From Alistipes sp. UBA940 (GTDB lineage: Bacteria > Bacteroidota > Bacteroidia > Bacteroidales > Rikenellaceae), in the NCBI GenBank assembly GCA_002293425.1, contig DBDE01000025.1, positions 1 to 26,226 of the forward strand: a DNA stretch of 26,226 bases. The letters run 5' to 3'. Made by a program: the position numbers and the translations under genes. Of the stretch, positions 5,653 through 13,033 are shown in pieces (within the stretch, counting starts at the first letter, position 1; each line of letters begins with the position of its first letter). The notes beneath the pieces are model-generated. The model made no database searches. It saw only the letters and a program-made list of their open reading frames with translations, and was not told the origin of the DNA.

Positions 5653-8013
5653 ATGAACAAACTACTTTTTTATGTTGCCTTGGCGGTTGCGCTGATTGCT
5701 TGCACAAAAGACGATTCCGACAACTATCCGCGTGAGGTTAAGTTCACCGAGTACTCGCTCGAAGGTACCGATGCGGAGTGGATCGAGCAACCATTTTTGG
5801 GAATCTCCGATCATTCTTTGTATCGTATCGACAGCGATCAGGAAATGGAAACGCACATCTCGGGAGACTATCCGGCCGTCGATTTCTCCAAAAAAACATT
5901 AATTACCATTAATGGAGCTCAAAGTATAAAATTCGTTATTGTCGGGGTAGAGCAAATCGAGGAGAAAGAGTATCAGTTAATGATAGAAAAACACCATTAT
6001 CCGCAAGATTTGCCGTTAGATGTGTACAGTGGACGGGCGGCGGTTCTTGTAAATAAATTACCCGACGATAGCTATCTGAGTGCATATCTGGTGAATACAA
6101 TATCGTCACAAACCCGTGCCGCAGGTTCTTTGACCGATTTTTACTGGAGTGGCGGGAAGCAGATACCTATTCAGCAAACCGCAACCTTTGTCAAAAGCGG
6201 GTCAGGTGCGACGTTCAGCACGCAGGGTTACGAAAATGTCGGGCTCACGGGTAAGTTTTTCGTAGAGTTCAAAGCGGGCACTCAGCTCTCAGATGTAGAG
6301 AAACTTGCCGAAGAAAATTTTGTGAAGATATTGGGCGAAGACGAGGTTCTTAAGGGTTGGTACACGCTCACTTGCACTGAATCCACGGTCGGGAACGCTT
6401 TGGAGATGGCAAATTTGTTCTACGAATCGGGGTTGTTCAAGGAATCTGCTCCCGACTTTACCGGAGCAGGGCACATAGAGTGTCTCGATGAAGATTTGTA
6501 CGGCAGAGGTCTGTTGTGGCATTGGGGAAATAACAAATACAATCGCGATATACATATCAATTATTGCAATGCACGGGCGATTGTCCCCCAAGCCTCGTCA
6601 AATGTTGTGGTGGCAATAATCGATTCGGGGACTATGACCGACCATTATGACATTCCTAATGTGGAGGGTGGATGGGATGCTCACACAAATAGTTCTCCTA
6701 ATATTATCAGCCACTATCATGGCACATTCATTGCCGGGCTTATCGGAGCCACTCCCAATAACGACGAGACGGTTATGGGTAACGTTGCAGGAGGTGTTGC
6801 AGGGATTGCACATGGTGTTACTATTTTGCCGGTAAGTTTTAGGGTAAATGATGGAGGGTGGATTATGTCCACCGATGAAATGATGAAAAATGCTATTAAT
6901 TATGCCGCACAGAGGGCAGATGTAATTAATTGTTCTTGGGGCTATTCTGAAAAACCTATCATAGCTGCGGCAATAAAAAATGCACTTGATAGAGGTCGTG
7001 TAGTGGTGTTTTGTACAGGGAATGACAGTCAGAACGAGGTTGATTTTCCTGCTCGATCGGATTCGAGGATCATCGCTGTTGGTGCTGTGGATCGCCTTGG
7101 AGAAAAGTCTTCATTCAGCAATTATGGCGCAGAACTCGATGTTGTTGCGCCGGGAGAGGGTGTTTTTTCAACCACGACAGATTCTTCCACCGGTGTTATC
7201 TTGGACTCTGGAACTTCCTATGCTGCACCGATAGTTGCGGGTGTAGCCGCATTAATGTTATCTCGTAACCCCAATCTTACGGCCAAGCAGGTGACGGATA
7301 TAATCGAGCAAACGGCGCAAAAAATAAACCGCACCCAATATCCGTACGCGACAGAGCCTCGCCGTTTCAATGGCACATGGCACAACTATGTCGGTTACGG
7401 CCTTGTCGACGCTTATGCTGCTGTTCAGGCATCAATGCCCAATCAGCCCGTGACGGGCGGAAATATTTACTCCTCGTCCGAGGGTTCGACCTACGACGGC
7501 CAAGCCGTTCTGCTCTCTTACGACCAATCGCCTCGGGGTGGCAACTGGAACTATGCCTACCAGTGGCAGATGCGGATATACAAGCCCTATTGGGGGATGA
7601 TGGATTGGGTCGACATCCCCGCAACAACCGCCGAAACGCTCCAACTCGACCACTACGCAATGTCGAAAGAGACCCATTTCCGCCGCAAAGTCACATCGAA
7701 CGGGCAAACGGCCTACTCCAACGTGCTCACCTTCAACCCCGTTTATCGCATCGACGGCGGCTTCATCTCGGGCAACGAAACCATCACCCGCGGCAGCTCC
7801 GCCACCCTGACCATCACCTCGTCCTCCTCGGGCACGAACCGCACGTGGGAACAGAGCACCGACGGCATCACATGGGCTTCGGCCAACGGCTCTCCGACCG
7901 CTTCGGGCTTCCAAACCCCCTCGCTCTACACCCGCACACTTTTCCGTCTCCGCACCTCCGACTCCTCGGGCCGCACCGGCTACTCCAACGCACACGTGGT
8001 GGAGGTAAGGTAA
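5653..8013 (+). CDS. Lipoprotein-subtilase fusion protease with Ig-like tail, unit 2
   Basis: A 786-residue S8 protease that joins in one chain what units 1 and 3 encode as two genes. The signal peptide ends in lipobox L-I-A-C17 with TKDD after it, predicting a surface lipoprotein. Residues about 30-150 match the small lipoproteins in layout (PAVDFSKKTLITING at 74-88 against LPIFDFATHTLVVGQ in the unit 3 lipoprotein). A propeptide-like domain follows (about 195-270), then the catalytic domain with Asp324 (AIIDSG), His356 (HGTFIAG), Asn457 (TGND) and Ser522 (SGTSYAAP), all intact. Two Ig-like modules (about 600-695 and 697-786) form the tail and are nearly identical to unit 3 at the DNA level. 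The substrate is unknown; host glycoproteins, diet protein or self-processing are all possible. Confidence 0.9.
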   Translation: MNKLLFYVALAVALIACTKDDSDNYPREVKFTEYSLEGTDAEWIEQPFLGISDHSLYRIDSDQEMETHISGDYPAVDFSKKTLITINGAQSIKFVIVGVEQIEEKEYQLMIEKHHYPQDLPLDVYSGRAAVLVNKLPDDSYLSAYLVNTISSQTRAAGSLTDFYWSGGKQIPIQQTATFVKSGSGATFSTQGYENVGLTGKFFVEFKAGTQLSDVEKLAEENFVKILGEDEVLKGWYTLTCTESTVGNALEMANLFYESGLFKESAPDFTGAGHIECLDEDLYGRGLLWHWGNNKYNRDIHINYCNARAIVPQASSNVVVAIIDSGTMTDHYDIPNVEGGWDAHTNSSPNIISHYHGTFIAGLIGATPNNDETVMGNVAGGVAGIAHGVTILPVSFRVNDGGWIMSTDEMMKNAINYAAQRADVINCSWGYSEKPIIAAAIKNALDRGRVVVFCTGNDSQNEVDFPARSDSRIIAVGAVDRLGEKSSFSNYGAELDVVAPGEGVFSTTTDSSTGVILDSGTSYAAPIVAGVAALMLSRNPNLTAKQVTDIIEQTAQKINRTQYPYATEPRRFNGTWHNYVGYGLVDAYAAVQASMPNQPVTGGNIYSSSEGSTYDGQAVLLSYDQSPRGGNWNYAYQWQMRIYKPYWGMMDWVDIPATTAETLQLDHYAMSKETHFRRKVTSNGQTAYSNVLTFNPVYRIDGGFISGNETITRGSSATLTITSSSSGTNRTWEQSTDGITWASANGSPTASGFQTPSLYTRTLFRLRTSDSSGRTGYSNAHVVEVR
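7492..8013 (+). repeat. Protease tail repeat, unit 2 copy
   Basis: 522 bp encoding the Ig-like modules, aligning without gaps to 10233-10754. From the AAGCCC codons onward, by eye, only around 20 of about 430 bases differ. Base use is C-rich and clearly different from the AT-richer catalytic domain just upstream. Confidence 0.9.
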
Positions 8014-8063
8014 CGCCGGCTCCGCAAAACATATGCCATAGCCAGCTAATTAAAACTTTTGTC

Positions 8064-8090
8064 GAAACCCTTGTGGGTTTCATTTTTTTT
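8064..8090 (+). terminator. Terminator between units 2 and 3
   Basis: A perfect 7-bp stem GAAACCC/GGGTTTC (8064-8070 with 8075-8081, loop TTGT), then A and eight T. Confidence 0.88.
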
Positions 8091-8094
8091 GTTA

Positions 8095-8102
8095 TATCTT
8101 TG
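8095..8102 (+). promoter_or_regulatory. -7 promoter element of protease unit 3
   Basis: TATCTTTG lies 28 nt before the ATG at 8131, with the same spacing as in unit 2. Confidence 0.65.
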
Positions 8103-8130
8103 CCTTGTTAACCAATTAACCTAATTTTTT

Positions 8131-8631
8131 ATGAACAAACTATTTTTTTATGTTGCTTTGGCGGCTGGTTTGGTTGCCTGCAATGACGACAAGGAGGATG
8201 GTGGGAACAAGATCCCCGAACTGGGTGTTCAACCTGTCGCCGTCTCGACCGAAATCCAAGAGTTCTTTGAGGAGAACCTCGAAGAATTTGCCGGACGGGT
8301 ACTCTACGAAAACGGGGTTGAGCCGAGTGAAAACGCCTGTGTGATGATCAACAGCGTGGACGAACTGCCCGATGTCGACCTAACTCTGCCGATATTCGAT
8401 TTCGCGACCCACACGTTGGTTGTGGGGCAGTATATTGCAGGGAATGCCGGCAGTTATCCGGCTCAACAAGGGGTTGTTGTGAGAGACGGAACGGCGACGT
8501 TTAATGTTGTTGTCCGTTATCCGGGTGGCGATGATATGGAGCTTCTTCCTGTTATATCATCGGAATTTTTTTGGGGACTGTATCCCAAAATGCCAACCAT
8601 TTCCACCGAAGTTAATGTGTTATTCAACTAA
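8131..8631 (+). CDS. Small surface-type lipoprotein paired with a subtilase, unit 3
   Basis: A 166-residue paralogue of the unit 1 lipoprotein. The signal peptide MNKLFFYVALAAGLVAC ends at Cys17 and is followed by NDDKED, again a surface-export type signal. Residues 1-50 differ from the unit 1 protein at only four positions. After ENL the two diverge sharply, keeping only scattered landmarks: LPIFDFATHTLVVGQ at 86-100 and FFWGLYPKMP at 146-155. This second half is similar in layout to residues about 55-150 of the unit 2 fusion protease. The unit 3 protease starts 14 nt after the stop. No enzymatic motif is visible. The function is unknown; a dedicated partner of the adjacent protease is the best inference. 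Confidence 0.8.
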   Translation: MNKLFFYVALAAGLVACNDDKEDGGNKIPELGVQPVAVSTEIQEFFEENLEEFAGRVLYENGVEPSENACVMINSVDELPDVDLTLPIFDFATHTLVVGQYIAGNAGSYPAQQGVVVRDGTATFNVVVRYPGGDDMELLPVISSEFFWGLYPKMPTISTEVNVLFN

Positions 8632-8645
8632 TAAATCAGACCATT

Positions 8646-10754
8646 ATGAAAACCAAACTCTTTATATTTGCGACATTGTTGTTCGCATTCTCTAGTTGCG
8701 TTAAGGATGCCATTTATAATACTTCCGAACTGCAAACTCGTGCCGTGGACGAGGGGATTTTTTACTATTATGGCATCGAGGATCGGAAGATTTTTGTCGA
8801 TGAGGTGCCTGATAAGTTGTATGTGAAGTATGCCGCCGATGGCGAGGCGCAGGTGATGAACGCGACCAAATTTGCGGCTATGCGGACAACACGGGAGGTG
8901 GCTTCGGCGACCAAAATGTTCCGGTATAAGGGCAGTGAGTTTGCAATAACCGACGAGTTTATCGTGAAACTGAAGTCAGGAACTTCCTATGGCGATTTGC
9001 AAAGATTGGCAACCGAAAACGGCTGTGAGATAGGTGCGGAAAACGAGTTTGTCGAGGATCAATATATGCTTTATGTTCCCGCCGAATCGGAGTTGAACTC
9101 GATGCAAATGGCCAATCGGTTCTACGAGACGGGACTGTTCGAGTTTTCGGAGCCGAATTTTATTGACTTCAATACCCTTGCTTCCAGCGACACGTATTAT
9201 AAAAAACAGTGGCCTCTTCATAACGATGCCACGGAAGGTGGTATGGCGAATAATGATATGAAGGTTGAACAGGCATGGACTATAACCAAGGGTAATGCGA
9301 ATATAAAAATTGCGGTTGTGGATACGGGAGTGGAGTTGACTCATCCCGATTTGCAGGGGAATCTATTGCCAGGATATGACGCAACTGGGAAAGGGACTGC
9401 GGGAGGTGTGTTCTATGACGACGACAAGCATGGGACAGCCGTGACGGGGATTATTGCGGCGGTGCAGAATAGCATAGGCATTTCCGGTGTTGCGCCGAAT
9501 TGTAAAATTATTCCGGTAAAGGCGGGAACAGATAGAGATAATATTAACCGTGATCAAGCTGTAAACGGCATTAATTGGGCTGTCGCAAATGGCGCTGATG
9601 TTATAAATATGTCCTTTGCAAGTCAAAGCAACCTTTCGTCATTTCAGTATAATGCTATACGCAACGCTAATCTAAATGGCAGAAATGGTAAAGGTTGTGT
9701 GGTAGTGGCCGCATCGGGAAACACGAGCAGTGGAGCCATCTTGAATTCGGTAGGATCTTTTGCTCGTCTTGCTGAGACCATAGCGGTCGGGTCAATGAAT
9801 CCTTCCGGTAATCGACCAAGTTCGTCGAATTATGGAGGAGGGTTAGATGTGGCGGCTCCTGGGACGGGGATTTATACAACCGACAGAACAGGTAACCTTG
9901 GTTATAATCCTGATGGATTTATTACTGTGGGTGACCCAAATTATACACCAGATTTCGCAGGCACTTCCGCAGCTACTCCCCACGTGGCGGGTGTTGCGGC
10001 GTTGATACTGAGCGTCAATCCCAATTTGACCAGCAAGCAAGTGAGGGAGATCATCTGTCAAACGGCCAACAAAATAAAAGACTATGAGTACGATTACGAG
10101 TCCGGACATATAAACGGAACTTGGAATGAAGAAATGGGTCACGGATTGGTGGATGCTTATGCGGCGGTGCAGGCGGCGATGCCGAACCAATCGGTCAGCG
10201 GCGGCCACATATTTTCCTCGCAAACGGGTGTTTATGACGGCCAAGCCGTTGTGCTGTCTTACGACCAGTCGCCTCGGGGTGGGAATTGGAACTATGCCTA
10301 TCAGTGGCAGATGCGCATTTACAAGCCCTATTGGGGGATGATGGATTGGGTCGACATCCCCGCAACAACCGCCGAAACGCTCCAACTCGACCATTACGCA
10401 ATGTCGAAAGAGACCCATTTCCGCCGCAAAGTCACATCGAACGGGCAAACGGCCTACTCCAACGTGCTCACCTTCAACCCCACCTATCGCATCGACGGCG
10501 GCTTCATCTCGGGCAACGAAACCATCACCCGCGGCAGCTCCGCCACCCTGACCATCACCTCGTCCTCCTCGGGCACGACCCGTCAGTGGGAACAGAGCAC
10601 CGACGGCATCACATGGGCTTCGGCCAACGGATCTTCGACCGCTTCGGGCTTCCAAACATCTTCGCTCCATACCCGCACACTTTTCCGTCTCCGCACCTCC
10701 GACTCCTCGGGCCGCACCGGCTACTCCAACGCACACGTGGTGGAGGTAAGATAG
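8646..10754 (+). CDS. S8 subtilisin-like serine protease with Ig-like tail, unit 3
   Basis: A 702-residue surface-type serine endopeptidase. The N-terminus MKTKLFIFATLLFAFSSC has a lipobox-like S-S-C18 followed by VKDA. Residues about 98-175 form a fervidolysin-like propeptide (FIVKLKSGTSYGDLQRLA, then FYETGLFEFSEPNFI). The catalytic domain is canonical: Asp226 in AVVDTGVELTHPDL, His262 in DKHGTAVTG, Asn359 in ASGNT, Ser441 in FAGTSAATPHVAG. The tail (about 515-702) holds two Ig-like modules with the YQWQ...W pattern often seen in secreted Bacteroidetes proteins. It is the most complete of the three proteases, and its tail is nearly identical in DNA to that of unit 2. It is transcribed with the lipoprotein gene upstream. 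Confidence 0.93.
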   Translation: MKTKLFIFATLLFAFSSCVKDAIYNTSELQTRAVDEGIFYYYGIEDRKIFVDEVPDKLYVKYAADGEAQVMNATKFAAMRTTREVASATKMFRYKGSEFAITDEFIVKLKSGTSYGDLQRLATENGCEIGAENEFVEDQYMLYVPAESELNSMQMANRFYETGLFEFSEPNFIDFNTLASSDTYYKKQWPLHNDATEGGMANNDMKVEQAWTITKGNANIKIAVVDTGVELTHPDLQGNLLPGYDATGKGTAGGVFYDDDKHGTAVTGIIAAVQNSIGISGVAPNCKIIPVKAGTDRDNINRDQAVNGINWAVANGADVINMSFASQSNLSSFQYNAIRNANLNGRNGKGCVVVAASGNTSSGAILNSVGSFARLAETIAVGSMNPSGNRPSSSNYGGGLDVAAPGTGIYTTDRTGNLGYNPDGFITVGDPNYTPDFAGTSAATPHVAGVAALILSVNPNLTSKQVREIICQTANKIKDYEYDYESGHINGTWNEEMGHGLVDAYAAVQAAMPNQSVSGGHIFSSQTGVYDGQAVVLSYDQSPRGGNWNYAYQWQMRIYKPYWGMMDWVDIPATTAETLQLDHYAMSKETHFRRKVTSNGQTAYSNVLTFNPTYRIDGGFISGNETITRGSSATLTITSSSSGTTRQWEQSTDGITWASANGSSTASGFQTSSLHTRTLFRLRTSDSSGRTGYSNAHVVEVR
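10233..10754 (+). repeat. Protease tail repeat, unit 3 copy
   Basis: 522 bp partner of 7492-8013. Its 5' part and about 100 bp before it also match the truncated tail of unit 1. Confidence 0.9.
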
Positions 10755-10812
10755 TATTAATACCGCATTAACACCTCGCAGGCAAAATAAATTTTGCGGT
10801 TCGCGAATAGAT

Positions 10813-10907
10813 CACTATCTTTAACTTCGCTTCGCTCGTTGAAGATAGGCTGCGCCTCAACAATTCTCAAATAAATTTGGAATTGTATTCGGCTTGCACT
10901 ATCTTTG
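10813..10907 (+). repeat. Promoter-bearing intergenic repeat before rpmE
   Basis: The motif CACTATCTTT occurs at 10813-10822 and 10897-10906. The first copy opens an 11-bp hairpin (10815-10825 with 10838-10848, one G-T pair, loop of CG-rich repeats). The second supplies the promoter of the L31 gene, and a third copy at 11242 forms the next promoter. The same general arrangement is familiar from intergenic DNA of other Bacteroidales (recollection, not checked). Confidence 0.5.
10900..10907 (+). promoter_or_regulatory. -7 promoter element of the L31 gene
   Basis: TATCTTTG matches TAnnTTTG, with TTG at 10883-10885 as possible -33 element. The leader would be about 20-25 nt. Confidence 0.65.
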
Positions 10908-10934
10908 TCGCCCAAACATTAAAACACACGAGTT

Positions 10935-11207
10935 ATGAAAAAAGGTATTCATCCCGAAAACTACCGCGTGGTGGCTTTCAAGGATATGTCGAACGACGTT
11001 GTGTTTTTGACCAGGTCCGCCGTTTCGACAAAAGAAACAATCGAGGTGAACGGCGAAACCTATCCCGTCTATAAGATGGAAATCTCCAACACCTCCCACC
11101 CGTTCTATACGGGCAAGATGAAGTTGGTCGATACCGCCGGTCGCGTGGATAAGTTTATGAGCCGATATCAAAAACATTACGACAAGCGCGGCGGAGCCGC
11201 AAAATAA
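10935..11207 (+). CDS. rpmE2: 50S ribosomal protein L31 type B
   Basis: A 90-residue ribosomal protein bL31 that sits at the central protuberance and contacts the small subunit. MKKGIHPENYRVVAFKDMS is typical of the type B form, as is the C-terminal SHPFYTGKMKLVDTAGRVDKF. It has no cysteines, so it is the zinc-free variant. Codon use is C-ended and looks adapted for high expression. It is monocistronic, with its own promoter at 10900 and a strong terminator at 11209. Confidence 0.97.
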   Translation: MKKGIHPENYRVVAFKDMSNDVVFLTRSAVSTKETIEVNGETYPVYKMEISNTSHPFYTGKMKLVDTAGRVDKFMSRYQKHYDKRGGAAK

Positions 11208-11208
11208 A

Positions 11209-11235
11209 AAGAGTCCCGAAAGGGGCTCTTTTTTA
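11209..11235 (+). terminator. Terminator of the L31 gene
   Basis: A 9-bp stem with one T-G pair (11209-11217 with 11222-11230) and a GAAA tetraloop, followed by a T-run. It is placed immediately before the next promoter. Confidence 0.9.
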
Positions 11236-11244
11236 TTTTTTCAC

Positions 11245-11252
11245 TATCTTTG
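11245..11252 (+). promoter_or_regulatory. -7 promoter element of the beta-barrel protein gene
   Basis: TATCTTTG ends only 7 nt before the ATG at 11260. With the usual distance from this element to the transcription start, the message would have almost no leader. Confidence 0.6.
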
Positions 11253-11259
11253 GGGCATT

Positions 11260-11847
11260 ATGAGAAAGCTGTTTTTTATCGCCATTGCCGTGTTGGTGAC
11301 GGGAGTTGCCTCGGCACAAAAAGTTCAACTCGGTGCGAGAGTCGGCATCGGGTCTCAGAACATCAGGATGGAAGACTACTATGAGGCCGATTCGCGGCTG
11401 GGGTGGAATCTGGGGGTGGTTTCGAAGATCCGGTTGGTCAATTTCGGCATCGGGGGCCTGTTCTTCCAGCCCGAAATTGTCTATGGGCAGAATACGGTGA
11501 AGGTGAATACTCCGCCCAACGGCGAGTTCAAGACAAGGATGAACACCATCGACATTCCGCTTTTGGTGAGTGCCCGTCTGGCGATGGTTAATGTCCACGC
11601 GGGGCCGGTGGTGAATGTGATGACGCGGTTCAACACTTCCGACGGCGACAGCGAGATGAGTCCCGAGCGGCCGGCTGTTGGGTATGCCGTCGGGGCGGGG
11701 GTGAATTTGGGGTTGATTTTCATCGAGGGTCGTTATCACGGCGAGTTCGGCAAGCTCAGGAGCAATATAGACAATGGTCATTCGGCGGTGCAGAGTGTCC
11801 GTGGATCGCTGAGTGGTTGGAGCGTCGGTGTTGGGGTTTTGTTTTAA
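11260..11847 (+). CDS. Small outer-membrane beta-barrel protein
   Basis: A 195-residue exported protein of the outer-membrane beta-barrel/PorT-like type. The signal peptide MRKLFFIAIAVLVTGVASA should be cleaved before Gln20. The mature part shows alternating hydrophobic strands and Gly/aromatic girdle patterns (VQLGARVGIGSQ, GGLFFQPEIVYG, TIDIPLLVSARL, AVGYAVGAGVNLGLIFIEGRYH) and ends in GWSVGVGVLF, an aromatic C-terminus typical of barrel proteins. It probably forms an eight-stranded barrel in the outer membrane; its role (structure, small pore or adhesion) cannot be told. The start at 11260 is fixed by the clean signal peptide although the promoter lies only 7 nt upstream. Confidence 0.85.
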   Translation: MRKLFFIAIAVLVTGVASAQKVQLGARVGIGSQNIRMEDYYEADSRLGWNLGVVSKIRLVNFGIGGLFFQPEIVYGQNTVKVNTPPNGEFKTRMNTIDIPLLVSARLAMVNVHAGPVVNVMTRFNTSDGDSEMSPERPAVGYAVGAGVNLGLIFIEGRYHGEFGKLRSNIDNGHSAVQSVRGSLSGWSVGVGVLF

Positions 11848-11886
11848 TTACGAGTTACGAATTTTTAGCGACAGTGTGTAGACCAA

Positions 11887-12051
11887 GCGCCGTGGCGGAA
11901 GAACCGCAGCATTTTAGCCGAGCCGGTCGCGCGGCCTGTGTGGCGCGAGAGAACGAAGGGGAAATCACCCGAGTATATTCAAAATACGAGGGAAGTTCGC
12001 CCGAAGTGCTCAGACGAAGGATAACCTGCGGAGGAAATTCCGGCACGGCGC
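11887..12051 (+). ncRNA. Structured dispersed repeat, copy A
   Basis: A non-coding element filling the gap before the PhoH-like gene. The outer helix pairs 11887-11900 with 12038-12051 (13 of 14 positions). Inside are a second helix 11927-11932 with 11943-11948 and a short third helix 11972-11975 with 11984-11987. The linkers 11909-11929 and 11988-12030 are nearly identical to those of copy B at 23797-24050, while the helix arms differ in sequence and still pair. This implies a folded RNA or single-stranded DNA. It lies on the plus strand in the orientation of the downstream gene, whose ATG is 22 nt away. The family is not recognised. Type and strand are inferred. Confidence 0.65.
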
Positions 12052-12073
12052 GAAAGCCGAACACGAGTTTTAG

Positions 12074-13033
12074 ATGATCGAAAAAGAGATAAAGTTGGAG
12101 GGGGTCGACCCGCGCGAGTTTTACGGCGTGGGGGGTGTGAATTGGGACGAGATCGTCCGCCTCTCTCCCAAAGTGAAGGCCATAGCTCGGGGCAGTGTGG
12201 TGAAGGTGCTGGGTCAAAAAGAGGAGGTGGAGCGGTTCGAGCGGCGTTTGGGAGCGTTGACCGAGTATGTCAAGAAGTACCGCCATATCTCCAAAGAGGT
12301 GGTTGGGCAGACGTTCGGGGGCGGTGGTTCGGCAGAGGTTTCGCCCGATGCGGACGCCATTTTGTTCGGTGTCGGGGGCCAGGCGATACGTGCGCGGACC
12401 AAGAATCAAAAGAAGTTGGTCGAGGCGTGCGAAAAGAGCGATTTGATGTTTGCCGTCGGGCCCGCGGGGTCGGGGAAGACGTATACGGCGATTGCGCTGG
12501 CGGTGAAGGCGTTGAAGGATAAAAGCGTAAAGAGGATAATTCTGACCCGTCCGGCTGTGGAGGCGGGCGAGAAGCTGGGGTTTTTGCCTGGCGATATGAA
12601 GGAGAAATTGGATCCCTATCTTCAACCGCTGTACGATGCTTTGGGCGATATGGTGCCGGGTGGACAGTTGGCTAAATATTTGGAGGAGGGCACGGTGCAG
12701 ATAGCTCCGCTGGCTTTTATGCGTGGGCGAACGTTGGATAATGCGTTCGTTATTCTGGACGAGGCGCAGAATGCGACGCTGGGTCAGGTGAAGATGTTTC
12801 TCACCCGAATGGGGCCGAGCGCGAAGTTTGTGGTGACGGGCGATTTGACCCAGATAGATTTGCCTCGTCACTCCGACTCCGGACTGAGCAGGGCTATGGG
12901 GATGCTGGGCCGGATAAAGGGGATTTCGATAATCGAGTTCGACAGTAAGGACATTATTCGCCACAGATTGGTTAAGGAGATAGTAAAAGCGTTTGATGAT
13001 AATGAAAGAAGCGATAACAAAGACAGATTTTAG
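12074..13033 (+). CDS. PhoH-like ATPase (YbeZ type)
   Basis: A 319-residue cytoplasmic P-loop ATPase of the PhoH family. An N-terminal nucleic-acid-binding region (about 1-75, KH-like layout) precedes the ATPase core with Walker A GPAGSGKT at 129-136, TRPAVEAGEKLGFLPGD at 158-174 and Walker B VILDEAQN at 226-233, followed by VVTGDLTQIDLP. The size and proximity to ybeY fit YbeZ, the partner of the YbeY endonuclease in rRNA maturation, here separated from it by purC. It starts just after structured repeat copy A, heads the overlapping ten-gene run, and overlaps purC by 32 bp. I found no clear TAnnTTTG promoter directly before it. Confidence 0.92.
   Translation: MIEKEIKLEGVDPREFYGVGGVNWDEIVRLSPKVKAIARGSVVKVLGQKEEVERFERRLGALTEYVKKYRHISKEVVGQTFGGGGSAEVSPDADAILFGVGGQAIRARTKNQKKLVEACEKSDLMFAVGPAGSGKTYTAIALAVKALKDKSVKRIILTRPAVEAGEKLGFLPGDMKEKLDPYLQPLYDALGDMVPGGQLAKYLEEGTVQIAPLAFMRGRTLDNAFVILDEAQNATLGQVKMFLTRMGPSAKFVVTGDLTQIDLPRHSDSGLSRAMGMLGRIKGISIIEFDSKDIIRHRLVKEIVKAFDDNERSDNKDRF

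Noticed and set aside
5653..8013. Unit 2 fusion as an assembly or frameshift artefact
   Set aside because: The frame is continuous, with domain linkers and an intact catalytic domain, and the fusion domain is diverged from the neighbouring lipoproteins, so it is not a mis-joined copy.
9843..10736. A 297-codon open frame on the minus strand across the unit 3 protease tail (and a similar one at 7432-7995)
   Set aside because: It mirrors the C-rich, G-poor third codon positions of the sense gene, and the protein has no recognisable motif. The matching antisense frame in unit 2 follows from tail duplication.
11855..12964. A 369-codon minus-strand frame opposite the PhoH-like gene
   Set aside because: The sense frame is a clear Walker-motif ATPase; the antisense translation is His/Arg/Leu-rich filler, as expected of a shadow frame.
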